NCBI RefSeq assembly: GCF_026239555.1
Contig: NZ_JAPIVP010000017.1
Coordinates: 1-64,000 of the forward strand
Length of the DNA: 64,000 bases
Source of the DNA: Pedobacter sp. PF22-3
GTDB taxonomy: Bacteria > Bacteroidota > Bacteroidia > Sphingobacteriales > Sphingobacteriaceae
Reading direction: 5' to 3'
A program made the position numbers and the translations under genes. Position 1 is the first letter of the stretch; each line of letters opens with the position of its first letter. The notes beneath the pieces were generated by a model. The model saw only the letters and a program-made list of their open reading frames with translations, made no database searches and was not told the origin of the DNA. Positions 40,607-49,248 of this stretch are shown here, piece by piece.

Positions 40607-41581
40607 TTATTTCAATTCCTCCAGCACCGCTTTAATAACCGCTTGTGCAGCCCATAAACGGTTTCCGGCTTCGTGGATTACCAGTGAATTTGGACCATCC
40701 AAAATCTCTGATGACAATTCCAGATCACGGCGAACCGGTAAACAGTGCATCACCTTTGCATCATTGGTGATTTTTAACTTTTCGTTGTTCATCATCCAGC
40801 CATCCGGATAAGTTAACACCTTCCCATATTCTTTATAACTGCTCCAGTTTTTTACATACACATAATCTGCACCAACCAACGCTTCTTCTATATTATATTG
40901 AATATCGGCCCCTGGTGTAAAATCTTCTGCAAGTTCATACCCCTCTGGCTGGGCAATAGTAAAATCAATCATTCCTTCTGCCTGAGCTTTACACATCCAC
41001 TCTGCGAATGAGTTAGGAACGGCCTGTGGCAATGCCTTAACATGAGGTGCCCAAGCTAAAACTACTTTGGGTTTGCGGCCATCGGGTTTCTTGGTCCAGG
41101 TTTCGTGAATCGTAATAATATCGGCAAAACTTTGCAAAGGGTGGCGTGTTGCACTCTCCAAACTCACTACCGGTACTGCACAGTATTTTACAAACTTGTT
41201 AAAAAAATCTTCACTATAATCTTCGTCTCGGTTATTTAGTTTTGGGAAAGAACGCAGACCTAAGATATCACAGTACTGTCCCATTACTGCAGCCGCCTCA
41301 CGAATATGTTCAACCGTCGAACCATTCATCACCACACCATCCTGCGTTTCTAACGCCCATCCTTCTTTATCCAGGTTCATCACCATTACATTCATCCCTA
41401 GGTTTAAGGCTGCTTTCTGTGTGCTTAAACGGGTACGTAAGCTTGGATTCATAAAAACTAAACCTAAGGTTTTGTTCTTACCTAAATCCTGGTGTGCATA
41501 AGGATTTGCCTTCAATGCCAATGCATCAGTTACAAATTGCTTGATGTTTGGAACATCGTGTACGGAAGTGAAAAGTTTCAT
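40607..41581 (-). CDS. argF': N-acylornithine carbamoyltransferase (Bacteroidota ArgF')
   Basis: A 324-residue transcarbamylase. Carbamoyl-phosphate loop MNPSLRTRLSTQKAALNLG (about 44-62), SATRHPLQSFADIITIHE and the C-terminal MHCLPVRRDLEL are typical of the acyl-ornithine group found in this phylum, which makes N-acylcitrulline. The specificity residue is unusual: the segment MNGSTVEHIREA places Val90 where, by recalled alignment, the B. fragilis succinylornithine enzyme has Pro90 and acetylornithine enzymes have Glu. Acetyl or succinyl preference is therefore open. In the arginine operon between argD and argB. Confidence 0.92.
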   Translation of the reverse strand: MKLFTSVHDVPNIKQFVTDALALKANPYAHQDLGKNKTLGLVFMNPSLRTRLSTQKAALNLGMNVMVMNLDKEGWALETQDGVVMNGSTVEHIREAAAVMGQYCDILGLRSFPKLNNRDEDYSEDFFNKFVKYCAVPVVSLESATRHPLQSFADIITIHETWTKKPDGRKPKVVLAWAPHVKALPQAVPNSFAEWMCKAQAEGMIDFTIAQPEGYELAEDFTPGADIQYNIEEALVGADYVYVKNWSSYKEYGKVLTYPDGWMMNNEKLKITNDAKVMHCLPVRRDLELSSEILDGPNSLVIHEAGNRLWAAQAVIKAVLEELK

Positions 41582-41608
41582 TTTTACTCTAAATTAATTA
41601 TCCCGATC

Positions 41609-41687
41609 CGTCACCCTGAACTTGTTTCAGAGTCTCTTATGCAAGAGATGCTGAAATAAATCCGATAGCTATCGGATCAGCATGACG
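41609..41687. repeat. Class B palindromic repeat, copy 4 (inverted)
   Basis: CGTCACCCTGAACTTGTTTC at the left and CCGATAGCTATCGGATCAGC plus ATGACG at the right, with GAGTCTCTTATGCAAGAGA in the middle. It is the reverse orientation of copy 2 (18767-18843). In the argD-argF' spacer. Confidence 0.8.
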
Positions 41688-41707
41688 AATGACCTGATAA
41701 ACAATAG

Positions 41708-42838
41708 CTATTTTACTAATTTTTTAAACGCACCTAAAAACTCATCAGCAAGCGCTCTGGTTAAGTTTAGCGCTGGCAATAAACGGATTACGTTGGGTTT
41801 TGCCTCGCCTGTAAAAATGAAGTGCTTAAACAAAAGCTCCTTTTTAACATGCGCCAGTTCTTCTGGCAATTCAATTCCAATCATTAAACCACGACCACGA
41901 ACTTCTTTTACCTGCTCAAATTTCTTTAATTCAGCAATTAAGTAATTCCCAACTTCTTCTGCATTTTTCATCAGGTTATCTTTTTCCATCACTTCTAAAA
42001 CGGCTAATGCTGCAGCACAAGCCAAATGGTTTCCACCAAAAGTAGTACCTAACTCGCCATGCCAAGGTTTAAATTTAGGTGCAATAGCAATTCCGGCTAC
42101 CGGAAATCCGTTACCCATACCTTTTGCCATGGTATACACATCGGCTTCTACACCTGCCCAATCGTGCGAGTAAAATAAACCTGTTCTGCCATAGCCACAT
42201 TGTACTGAATCGGCAATGTAAACGGCATTGTACTCATTACATAGTGAGCGGACTTTTTGCAGGAAGCTTTTTGATGCTTCTTTAATACCGCCAACACCTT
42301 GAATACCTTCTATAATTACCGCACAAATTTCGTTGCCCTGTGCTTTAAAAGTTTCTTCTAAAGCCACCTCATTATTATGGGGTAAAAAGATTACATTTTC
42401 TGTCTGATTAACAGGCGCTACAATTTTAGGGTTATCAGTTACAGCCACGGCTAAAGAGGTACGTCCGTGGAAAGCACCGGTAAAAGCAATTACCTTTTTT
42501 CTGCTGTTGTAAAACGAAGCCAGTTTAAGCGCATTTTCGTTGGCTTCTGCTCCTGAATTACATAAAAACAATTGGAAATCTTTTTTGCCGGATACTTCGC
42601 CCAGTTTCTTCGCCAGTTGTACCTGCAAAGGAATTTTAACCGAGTTGGAGTAAAAACCAACTTTGCTTAATTGATCGGTTAAACGGCTTACATAATGTGG
42701 GTTGGTATGACCAATAGAAATTACAGCATGTCCGCCGTATAAATCTAAATATTTTTGCCCGTTAGCATCCCAAACATTGCTGCCGGCTGCTTTGGTTATT
42801 TCTATATCGTTAAGTGGGTAAACGTCGAATAGTTGCAT
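41708..42838 (-). CDS. argD: Acetylornithine/succinylornithine aminotransferase
   Basis: A 376-residue class III PLP aminotransferase converting N-acylglutamate semialdehyde to N-acylornithine. Motifs: LYGGHAVISIGHTNPHYV, NSGAEANENALKLA (phosphate loop), FTGAFHGRTSLAVAVTDN, IADSVQCGYGRTG (Asp to pyridine N) and YTMAKGMGNGFPVAG with the Schiff-base Lys in AKG; GTTFGGNHLACAAALAVLE. It lies between argF' and a four-helix-bundle gene in the operon. Confidence 0.93.
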   Translation of the reverse strand: MQLFDVYPLNDIEITKAAGSNVWDANGQKYLDLYGGHAVISIGHTNPHYVSRLTDQLSKVGFYSNSVKIPLQVQLAKKLGEVSGKKDFQLFLCNSGAEANENALKLASFYNSRKKVIAFTGAFHGRTSLAVAVTDNPKIVAPVNQTENVIFLPHNNEVALEETFKAQGNEICAVIIEGIQGVGGIKEASKSFLQKVRSLCNEYNAVYIADSVQCGYGRTGLFYSHDWAGVEADVYTMAKGMGNGFPVAGIAIAPKFKPWHGELGTTFGGNHLACAAALAVLEVMEKDNLMKNAEEVGNYLIAELKKFEQVKEVRGRGLMIGIELPEELAHVKKELLFKHFIFTGEAKPNVIRLLPALNLTRALADEFLGAFKKLVK

Positions 42839-42853
42839 ATTTTAATAAGGTTT

Positions 42854-43321
42854 GAAGGTTGAGGGCGGGAAGGCAGAAGGTTGATGTTCTCTAACCTTTT
42901 CCACCGTCTCTCAAAAATTTAATAAATGCGATTAACATCGCCTTAATTTCATTAACGCTTTTATTTACGGCTTCGTAAACTTCCAAACTGACGTAAGCTA
43001 AGTCGCGAAGGAGAATAAAAGCATATTCTATTTCTTTGGTAGAGCCAAGTGCATTATCAAGATAATGGACAAAATCCTTATCTGTGTTTTTACCACTTCC
43101 TTCTACAATATTTAGAGGTATTGAATAGGCGGCCCGCCGAATTTGTTGGGTTAAAGCAAATTTTTCTTCAACAGGCATGATAGGTAGGATTTCCTTATAA
43201 ACCTGCAAAGTAAATAAGTGAGCCTTTTTCCAAACATCTAATTTTTGATAATCTCTCATAACTCATAAATATTTTGTATGTCTGTACCCAGGCCTTCCAG
43301 CCTTCTACCCTCCAGCCTTCC
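42854..43321. repeat. Inverted micro-repeats flanking the four-helix-bundle gene
   Basis: GAAGGTTGAGGGCGGGAAGG (from 42854) on one side and CCTTCTACCCTCCAGCCTTC (from 43302) on the other are approximate reverse complements (about three quarters matching by eye). Similar AAGG/CCTT stretches without a gene occur at 38540-38565, 39548-39590 and 44312-44385 (the last itself an inverted repeat), so arms and cargo may be separable. Confidence 0.45.
42891..43259 (-). CDS. Four-helix-bundle protein (S23/23S rRNA intervening-sequence family)
   Basis: A 122-residue all-helical protein: YQKLDVWKKAHLFTLQVYK, FALTQQIRRAAYSIPLNIVE with the signature N-I-x-E-G (NIVEGSGKNTDKDFVHYL) and LGSTKEIEYAFILLRDL. 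These are hallmarks of the family first found inside 23S rRNA intervening sequences and often seen as stand-alone genes in this phylum. Function is unknown. It interrupts the arginine operon between argC and argD in the same orientation and is flanked by inverted micro-repeats, which points to insertion. Confidence 0.88.
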   Translation of the reverse strand: MRDYQKLDVWKKAHLFTLQVYKEILPIMPVEEKFALTQQIRRAAYSIPLNIVEGSGKNTDKDFVHYLDNALGSTKEIEYAFILLRDLAYVSLEVYEAVNKSVNEIKAMLIAFIKFLRDGGKG

Positions 43322-43323
43322 GC

Positions 43324-44304
43324 CTAGAAATTAGCAGCTTTAAGCTTCAAGCCGGCATCTTCCTCCAGGCCAAACATCAAGTTCATATTCTGAACCGCTT
43401 GTCCGCTGGCTCCTTTTAACAGGTTATCGATAATACTGATGACAAATAATTTGCCACCATGTTTTTCGATGTGCACCAGTGCTTTATTGGTATTCACTAC
43501 CTGTTTTAAATCGATATTATTACAGCTCACATGCGTAAAAGGATGCGCGCTGTAATAATCTTCGTAAATGGCATAGGCTTCTTCCAAAGTAAGTTCGCTG
43601 TCCAGATACATAGCAGCCAGAATACCTCTGGTAAATGCGCCACGCTGTGGAATAAAACTTAAAGCTTCAGTAAGTGACGGTTGCAACTGCAATAAACTCT
43701 CGCTAATCTCATTCAGGTGCTGGTGTTCGAATGCTTTATAAATAGAAAGATTGTTGTTTCTCCAGCTAAAATGAGATGTTGTAGCCAAGCTCTGGCCTGC
43801 GCCGGTAGATCCGGTAGTAGCATTAATGTGAACCTCATTTTGGATCACCCCTTTAGCAGCTAAAGGCAGTAATCCCAACTGGATACAAGTTGCAAAACAG
43901 CCTGGGTTAGCAATATTACCCGCTGATTTAATTTTATCGCGGTTCAGTTCTGGCAATCCATAAACAAATTCGCGGTTTTCGAATTTAGCTTTTTCATGTA
44001 ACCTAAAGTCCTGAGATAAATCTATAATTTTAATGCTTTCGTTGATTGGGTTAGCAGCCAAAAATTTCTTAGCATCACCATGGCCAACGCATAAAAACAA
44101 TACATCAATATTTTGTGGAATATCACTTACAAATTTTAAATCTGTATCACCGATCAGATCAGTATGTACATCTGAGATCAGGTTTCCAGCGTTACTGGTA
44201 CTATTTACGAAAGCAATTTCAACATGTGGATGGTTAACCAAAATGCGCAGCATTTCGCCGCCAGTGTAACCCGCTCCGCCAATTATTCCTGCTTTAATTT
44301 TCAT
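43324..44304 (-). CDS. argC: N-acetyl-gamma-glutamyl-phosphate reductase
   Basis: A 326-residue NADPH-dependent reductase of N-acylglutamyl-phosphate. Dinucleotide motif AGIIGGAGYTGGEMLRIL at the N-terminus; catalytic Cys in NPGCFATCIQLGLLPL (about residue 136); TGSTGAGQSL, HEHLNEI-type segment EHQHLNEISES with the active-site His, and FIPQRGAFTRGILA. Length is that of ArgC type 1. In the operon between argG and the four-helix-bundle gene. Confidence 0.94.
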   Translation of the reverse strand: MKIKAGIIGGAGYTGGEMLRILVNHPHVEIAFVNSTSNAGNLISDVHTDLIGDTDLKFVSDIPQNIDVLFLCVGHGDAKKFLAANPINESIKIIDLSQDFRLHEKAKFENREFVYGLPELNRDKIKSAGNIANPGCFATCIQLGLLPLAAKGVIQNEVHINATTGSTGAGQSLATTSHFSWRNNNLSIYKAFEHQHLNEISESLLQLQPSLTEALSFIPQRGAFTRGILAAMYLDSELTLEEAYAIYEDYYSAHPFTHVSCNNIDLKQVVNTNKALVHIEKHGGKLFVISIIDNLLKGASGQAVQNMNLMFGLEEDAGLKLKAANF

Positions 44305-44393
44305 ATTTAAAAAGGTTTAAGGTTTGGGTTTAAGGCCTAGGGTTTTGGCGCTATAACCTTACGCCTTTAACCTTTTACCTCAAACCACAGAGG

Positions 44394-45581
44394 CTATGCC
44401 TCGTTATTTACTTTATGCCAGATCATTACCTGGTTGCCGAAGATTTTAGAAAAACCCTTTACATCTTCACCGCTCCAGGCGTTGTTCATTTCGCCATAGC
44501 TACCAAATTTGTTGCTCATTAAATCATGGTTAGATTCAATACCGATAATCTGAAAGCGATATGGCAATAGCTCAACGAAAACCTTACCGCTTACAAATTT
44601 CTGCGTATCAGCTAAGAATGCTTCAATATTCCGCATAATCGGATCATGGAACTGACCTTCATGCAACCAGTTTCCATAGAAAGAAGACAATTGTTCTTTC
44701 CAGCTTAACTGCCATTTGGTTAAAGTATGTTTTTCTAAAGTGTGGTGTGCTTTGATAATGATAATGGGACCAGCAGCCTCAAAACCTACGCGACCTTTAA
44801 TACCAATGATAGTATCACCCACGTGGATATCGCGGCCAATGCCAAAAGGCTGAGCAATGGCCTGTAATTTTTGAATTGCCCTTACAGGTGCCAATGTTTC
44901 ACCATCAATCGCTACCAGTTCACCTTTTTCGAAAGTAAGTTCAATTTTACGCGATTCCGTTTCTGAAACCTGGGTTGGCCAGGCGCTTTCTGGTAAGGTT
45001 TCGTTCGAGGTTAACGTTTCTTTACCGCCTACCGAAGTACCCCATAAGCCTTTATTGATTGAATATCTTGCCTTTTCTGCACTATATTCAACACCATGCC
45101 CGGCTAAATATTCGATTTCCGCTTCGCGTGATAATTTTAAATCCCTGATTGGTGTAATGATTTCAACACCTGGAATCAGGATATTAAAAATCATATCAAA
45201 ACGAACCTGATCGTTACCTGCACCTGTACTGCCGTGTGCTACATAATCTGCACCGATTTTCTTTACATAATTAGCGATTGCAGTAGCCTGACTTACACGT
45301 TCTGCACTAACAGAAAGTGGATAAGTTGCATTTTTTAATACGTTGCCAAAAATCAGGTATTTAATACAATCATTATAGTACCCATCTGTTTCATCAACAA
45401 CAGCATGCGATTTTACACCTAAAGCATAAGCTCTTTTCTCAATTTCCTGTAATTCCTCATCAGAAAAACCACCGGTATTTACAATTACCGAGTGAACTTC
45501 CAATCCACGATCTTTCGCCAGATATATACAACAAAATGAGGTATCTAATCCTCCGCTAAATGCTAAAACAACTTTTTTCAT
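44394..45581 (-). CDS. argG: Argininosuccinate synthase
   Basis: A 395-residue ATP-dependent ligase joining citrulline and aspartate. The N-terminal PP-loop VVLAFSGGLDTSFCCIYL, AHGSTGAGNDQVRFD (aspartate/ATP site), and SINKGLWGTSVGG are clear. Its start lies 1 nt after the stop of the upstream GNAT gene, so the two are translationally linked. An AAGG/CCTT micro-repeat palindrome (about 44312-44385) separates it from argC. Confidence 0.95.
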   Translation of the reverse strand: MKKVVLAFSGGLDTSFCCIYLAKDRGLEVHSVIVNTGGFSDEELQEIEKRAYALGVKSHAVVDETDGYYNDCIKYLIFGNVLKNATYPLSVSAERVSQATAIANYVKKIGADYVAHGSTGAGNDQVRFDMIFNILIPGVEIITPIRDLKLSREAEIEYLAGHGVEYSAEKARYSINKGLWGTSVGGKETLTSNETLPESAWPTQVSETESRKIELTFEKGELVAIDGETLAPVRAIQKLQAIAQPFGIGRDIHVGDTIIGIKGRVGFEAAGPIIIIKAHHTLEKHTLTKWQLSWKEQLSSFYGNWLHEGQFHDPIMRNIEAFLADTQKFVSGKVFVELLPYRFQIIGIESNHDLMSNKFGSYGEMNNAWSGEDVKGFSKIFGNQVMIWHKVNNEA

Positions 45582-45582
45582 G

Positions 45583-46281
45583 CTATTTAAATAAAAGGGT
45601 AAATAAAAATAAAAGGGCTTTTAAGCCGGTTTTCGGCTTTTGTTTAACAACCAAACGTTGTTTGATGCGCATAAAGCGCTCGTATAACTTGGGCTTTTTC
45701 TGCAGTTCTTCGGCAAATTGCTTGGCTACTTCGTGTTTTTTCTCAGCCGGATCATAAAGCATGGCCGTACACATGCAGTTTTTACGTTCCTTCATTTTTA
45801 AAATTTCGAAGTTTACGCAGCTCTGGCAGCCTTTCCAAAATTCTTCATCCTGGGTGAGTTCGCTGTAGGTTACGGGTTCGTAGCCCAAGTCTGAGTTTAT
45901 CTTCATTACAGCTAAACCTGTTGTTAAACCAAATATTTTTGCTTTGGGATACAACCTTCTCGATAAGCCGAAAATTTCATTTTTAATGGCTTTTGCTAAT
46001 CCGGCTTTACGGTATTTAGGACTTACTACCAAACCACTATTGGCCACAAATTGCCCGTGACTCCAGGTTTCGATATAGCAAAACCCTGCCCATGAACCAT
46101 CTTTGTGAAAAGCAATAACCGATTTACCTTCTTGCATCTTATTAGAGATGTATTCTGGCGAACGTTTTGCTATGCCCGTACCACGTGCTTTCGCAGATTC
46201 GGCCATCTCGGTTACAATTTCTTCTGCAAATACACGATGTTCAGGAAGTGCAACCTGCACTATAAATTCGTTAATATCCAT
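45583..46281 (-). CDS. GNAT-family acyltransferase, first gene of the arginine operon (candidate N-acylglutamate synthase)
   Basis: A 232-residue protein. The GNAT core is at about 1-145, with VVSPKYRKAGLAKAIKNEIF (about 85-104), the R/K-x-x-G-x-A acyl-CoA loop; then GYEPVTYSELTQDEEFWKGC. The C-terminal part carries four Cys, Cys152/Cys155 (GCQSC) and Cys169/Cys171 (NCMC), which could bind a metal. A hydrophobic C-terminal tail (ALLFLFTLLFK) may attach it to the membrane. No argA or argJ is otherwise present in this complete pathway cluster, and the gene abuts argG by 1 nt, so it is the best candidate for the missing acylglutamate-forming step. That function is inferred from context. Confidence 0.75.
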   Translation of the reverse strand: MDINEFIVQVALPEHRVFAEEIVTEMAESAKARGTGIAKRSPEYISNKMQEGKSVIAFHKDGSWAGFCYIETWSHGQFVANSGLVVSPKYRKAGLAKAIKNEIFGLSRRLYPKAKIFGLTTGLAVMKINSDLGYEPVTYSELTQDEEFWKGCQSCVNFEILKMKERKNCMCTAMLYDPAEKKHEVAKQFAEELQKKPKLYERFMRIKQRLVVKQKPKTGLKALLFLFTLLFK

Positions 46282-46631
46282 TCGTTTTCTAACGAAAAAT
46301 TATAAGTATTCTTGTTAATTGGGTTTTTAGAGAGGATCAATTCCTCGTTACGTTTAGTTGAGTACTAAATACGTGGAGTGAAATTTTGCCGGCTTGTGGG
46401 ATAATTAAACACGGATTCAAAATGATTAACAAACAAACCTTTTCCAGACACGGTTTGTGCTGTGAAAATAGAAAGTTTACTTAAAAATTGTTTAATCATT
46501 TCTTGCGTATTAGAACGGCTTTAACTCTATTGAGCTGCAAAGGTTTAAATAATAATTGAGTTACGCAATATTTTTTGATTTTTTTACACTTTTTGTAAAA
46601 AGTAAAGAGCCCCAAATGTGGGGCTCTGATA
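46282..46631. other. Arginine operon upstream region
   Basis: 350 bp without a gene. ACAAACC (46433-46439) pairs with GGTTTGT (46452-46458). The stretch TATAAGTATTCTTG (about 46305-46320) is a possible but weak arginine-box-like site; no clear pair of boxes or TAnnTTTG element was found on the minus strand. The high end contains the terminator of the next lipoprotein gene. Confidence 0.4.
46606..46627 (-). terminator. Terminator of the minus-strand lipoprotein gene
   Basis: AGAGCCCCA (46606-46614) pairs perfectly with TGGGGCTCT (46619-46627), loop 4 nt. On the minus strand TTACTTTTTAC follows, a good T-tract. It ends 4 nt after the stop. Confidence 0.8.
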
Positions 46632-47174
46632 TTATTTCTTTGTTAATCCAACTGAAACTCTCGTTCCGTCTAAAAAGAAATTTAACTTTTTAGGACTGGC
46701 ATTCGGAGGAAGCTGGAACGACCACACAGCCTGTGACGAAGCCTCGGCCTCTGGATTTGTACTTCCGGAACGCTCTGTTCCTGTTATAGAAGTGCCATTA
46801 TCCAGTTCCAGTCTTGCATCAGAACTTGATATTGCAAAATACTTTTTAGCTTCTAATGTACTCTTATTGGTTACCTGTAAATTAACCGTTAATTCAGCCC
46901 CGGTCGGTTTTCCATCAGCATCCTTTAAATCGATAGATGATGCAGAAGTAACTTTAACCAGTGCTTCTTTTGACTTTCCTAATATGGCGCTATCCGGAGC
47001 AACTGTATACTCCGTTCCGTCAGGTGCATTTTCTTCCTTTGCAGGAACAGTAACCGTTGTTTCTGTTTTGGTAATGGTTGTATCTGCAGGTTTGTCTTTT
47101 GACGAACTGCTACAAGAGGAGAGCGCAAATGCGCCAGCGCAAATTATTGCTAATTTTGAGATGTTTGTTTTCAT
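46632..47174 (-). CDS. Hypothetical lipoprotein
   Basis: A 180-residue predicted lipoprotein: signal peptide with lipobox FALSSC (Cys21), then a Ser/Thr/Lys-rich linker (DTTITKTETTVTV) and a globular domain of about 115 residues. Beta-rich segments such as AELTVNLQVTNKSTLEAKKY and SQAVWSFQLPPNASPKKLNF suggest an immunoglobulin-like fold. No family recognised. Monocistronic with its own terminator. Confidence 0.75.
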   Translation of the reverse strand: MKTNISKLAIICAGAFALSSCSSSSKDKPADTTITKTETTVTVPAKEENAPDGTEYTVAPDSAILGKSKEALVKVTSASSIDLKDADGKPTGAELTVNLQVTNKSTLEAKKYFAISSSDARLELDNGTSITGTERSGSTNPEAEASSQAVWSFQLPPNASPKKLNFFLDGTRVSVGLTKK

Positions 47175-47442
47175 TTTTAAAAATTTAGTGGTGCATTAAA
47201 ATTAATGTAATTAAAACCTTTCCATATTAAAATAATTAAACGATTAGGTAAACTTCATATCAACAGTTAATCCATTTTTTTGTTTTGCCAACTCACCTTA
47301 TTCAAGATTAAATTTTAACATCTGCTTAACAACATTTAACATTCTTTAATACTGTTTAACTCCATATTTACATCGCTGTAGCGAATCTATGCTGACAATC
47401 GTTTTACAGGTACTCTTTAAGTATAAATCAAATTTTAACCGT

Positions 47443-48144
47443 ATGAAGAATTTTACGTCATTTCATTTCAAACCGATCACTTTAATTGTGCTAATTGCCT
47501 TTACAGCCCTAACTTCATGTAAAAAAACCGAAACTGTCGATCCTACCATATCGTACTTAAGGGTAATCAATGCATCACCTTCTTTGTCCACTTACAATGC
47601 TTATTTTAATGGTAATATGGTAAATACAGCAGCTTTGCCATTTGGAGGTGCTATTAATTACGTTTCATATGCCGCTGGCACTTACAGTTTAAAATTTACA
47701 ACAGCCAGCAGTGCAGAGAGCTTGTTAACCAAAAACATTACTTTGAATGCGAGCACCTATTACTCATCCTATTTAATTAATAAACCTGCCGCACTGGATG
47801 TTTATACGATTGGAGATGATCTTTCTATTCCATCAACTGATAAAGCCTACATCCGTTTTATCAACTTATCGCCTGATGCCCCTGCGCTAGACCTGGCAAA
47901 AACCAGCGCAACCACCTCGTTGGTTACCAATAAAGCCTTTAAAAGTGCAAGTGCCTTCATTGCAGTAGATGCTGGAACCTATACATTAGATGCGAAAGAA
48001 ACTTCATCAGGCACAGTTAAAGCTACATCTGCGAGCACCAGTTTTACGGCTGGTTACCATTATGATATTATTTGTGGTGGTTTGGTAACACCTGCTAACG
48101 ACACAGAACGCGCATTGAGTTTACAGGTTGTGATGATCAAATAA
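47443..48144 (+). CDS. DUF4397-like lipoprotein
   Basis: A 233-residue lipoprotein. Lipobox ALTSCKK is at about residue 28 from the chosen ATG. Two tandem beta-rich repeats resemble DUF4397 domains: YLRVINASPSLSTYNAYFNG and later YIRFINLSPDAPALDLAKTS, each followed by a SYAAGTYSL/AVDAGTYTL turn. Probably a surface or periplasmic protein of unknown role. The ATG at 47443 is chosen because the longer frame adds a non-signal N-terminus. Ends in a shared bidirectional terminator. Confidence 0.82.
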   Translation: MKNFTSFHFKPITLIVLIAFTALTSCKKTETVDPTISYLRVINASPSLSTYNAYFNGNMVNTAALPFGGAINYVSYAAGTYSLKFTTASSAESLLTKNITLNASTYYSSYLINKPAALDVYTIGDDLSIPSTDKAYIRFINLSPDAPALDLAKTSATTSLVTNKAFKSASAFIAVDAGTYTLDAKETSSGTVKATSASTSFTAGYHYDIICGGLVTPANDTERALSLQVVMIK

Positions 48145-48172
48145 GAAAGAAATTATCTTATTCATATTCATA

Positions 48173-48207
48173 AAAAAGGCAATTTTCGATATGAAAATTG
48201 CCTTTTT
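48173..48207. terminator. Bidirectional intrinsic terminator
   Basis: AAAAAGGCAATTTTC (48173-48187) and GAAAATTGCCTTTTT (48193-48207) form a perfect 15-bp stem with A- and T-runs on both strands. It sits between convergent genes ending at 48144 and 48252. Confidence 0.9.
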
Positions 48208-48251
48208 CGATTGTATTAAAAAGCGTATTGCCCTGTTAAAGATGGCACGCC

Positions 48252-49235
48252 CTATTTTCTAGTTACATCAGTAAATTTTACCTGGATGACATAAGTACCT
48301 TCCAATTTGAGTCTCCAAGACCACCTTGGGTTTACAGAGAAACCTGGTGATGATGGAAAGCCATCTATTGATTTTATAAAGGTACTCGGTATTCTGTAAT
48401 ACATTAAGAAACCCCAGTCGGTAGTCGGTGTAACATATTTCGTTAAAGGAAACGGTGCTAGCTCAAAATCGCAGATCATAGCAGTATCAGTTTGAATAAC
48501 CGGGTTGAATTTAGCATAGTTTTCAAAAATTGGCCTATCTCCCCTTGCTATAATTTCTTTTGCTTTAGGATTAAAGACATTTCCATTTTTATCCACCATT
48601 TTCAGTATAGCTCTTGCACCTACAGATGAAATTTTTGTACAGGTAATGATTGGGTTTTTCATTGGTGTTGCTACACCCGTAACATCATTAAAGCCGTTAG
48701 CTACATTATCAGTAATCTCAAACAGGTCATCTATAGTGGGATCCACTACATTAATTGTCGCTAGTTTAGGGAATACTTTGGTACCAGTACCATTGGTCAT
48801 TTCTACATCATATACATATCTTCCCAAAGGTAGGAATCCAGATGCTCTGTTAAAGGTAAGCTGTCCACTCAATTCATTAAACTCCATTGGTTTCTTTTTA
48901 ACCACCTCCCTTTTCTTATTTAGCAAGTCCAGCGTGATGTCTGTTTCAGGATCAAAGTTGGCACCAGTTTTAAAAACAGTAATTTCATATTCCTTCAAAA
49001 ACTCTGCAGGCGCAGGAGAACCATCTTCTTTTCTCAGATTGAGTAATTTATAGGTAAAAGGTGGTGTAGAACCATCTGCATTGATTCGATCTGATTGAAA
49101 AAGAGGCAAGCCTTTTTTCACGTAAATATTATTGTCTTTGTATCGAATGGAATCACTTAGAAAACCATTCTGTATTTTTTTACAGGCCACTACACTTAAC
49201 AAGAGTAATAAGCCTAAAATGTATTTCATTTTCAT
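48252..49235 (-). CDS. SusC/D-associated lipoprotein (DUF5007-like)
   Basis: A 327-residue lipoprotein starting MKMKYILGLLLLLSVVACKK (lipobox SVVAC). The body has repeated beta-sandwich sequence: TPPFTYKLLNLRKEDGSPAP, LPLGRYVYDVEMTNGTGTKV and a C-terminal NPRWSWRLKLEGTYVIQVKF. It is the last gene of the susC-susD-FAS1 operon, so probably an outer-membrane accessory ligand-binding protein. Assignment to DUF5007 is from memory and context. A start 20 codons upstream is possible but would overlap the FAS1 gene stop. Confidence 0.7.
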   Translation of the reverse strand: MKMKYILGLLLLLSVVACKKIQNGFLSDSIRYKDNNIYVKKGLPLFQSDRINADGSTPPFTYKLLNLRKEDGSPAPAEFLKEYEITVFKTGANFDPETDITLDLLNKKREVVKKKPMEFNELSGQLTFNRASGFLPLGRYVYDVEMTNGTGTKVFPKLATINVVDPTIDDLFEITDNVANGFNDVTGVATPMKNPIITCTKISSVGARAILKMVDKNGNVFNPKAKEIIARGDRPIFENYAKFNPVIQTDTAMICDFELAPFPLTKYVTPTTDWGFLMYYRIPSTFIKSIDGFPSSPGFSVNPRWSWRLKLEGTYVIQVKFTDVTRK

Positions 49236-49248
49236 AATTGCGATTAAA

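Noticed and set aside
40197..40811. 204-codon plus-strand ORF
   Set aside because: Overlaps argB, the class D repeat and argF' in antisense; composition is that of a shadow.
46300..46330. Arginine boxes for ArgR
   Set aside because: Only one weak AT-rich stretch resembles half a box; no paired sites.
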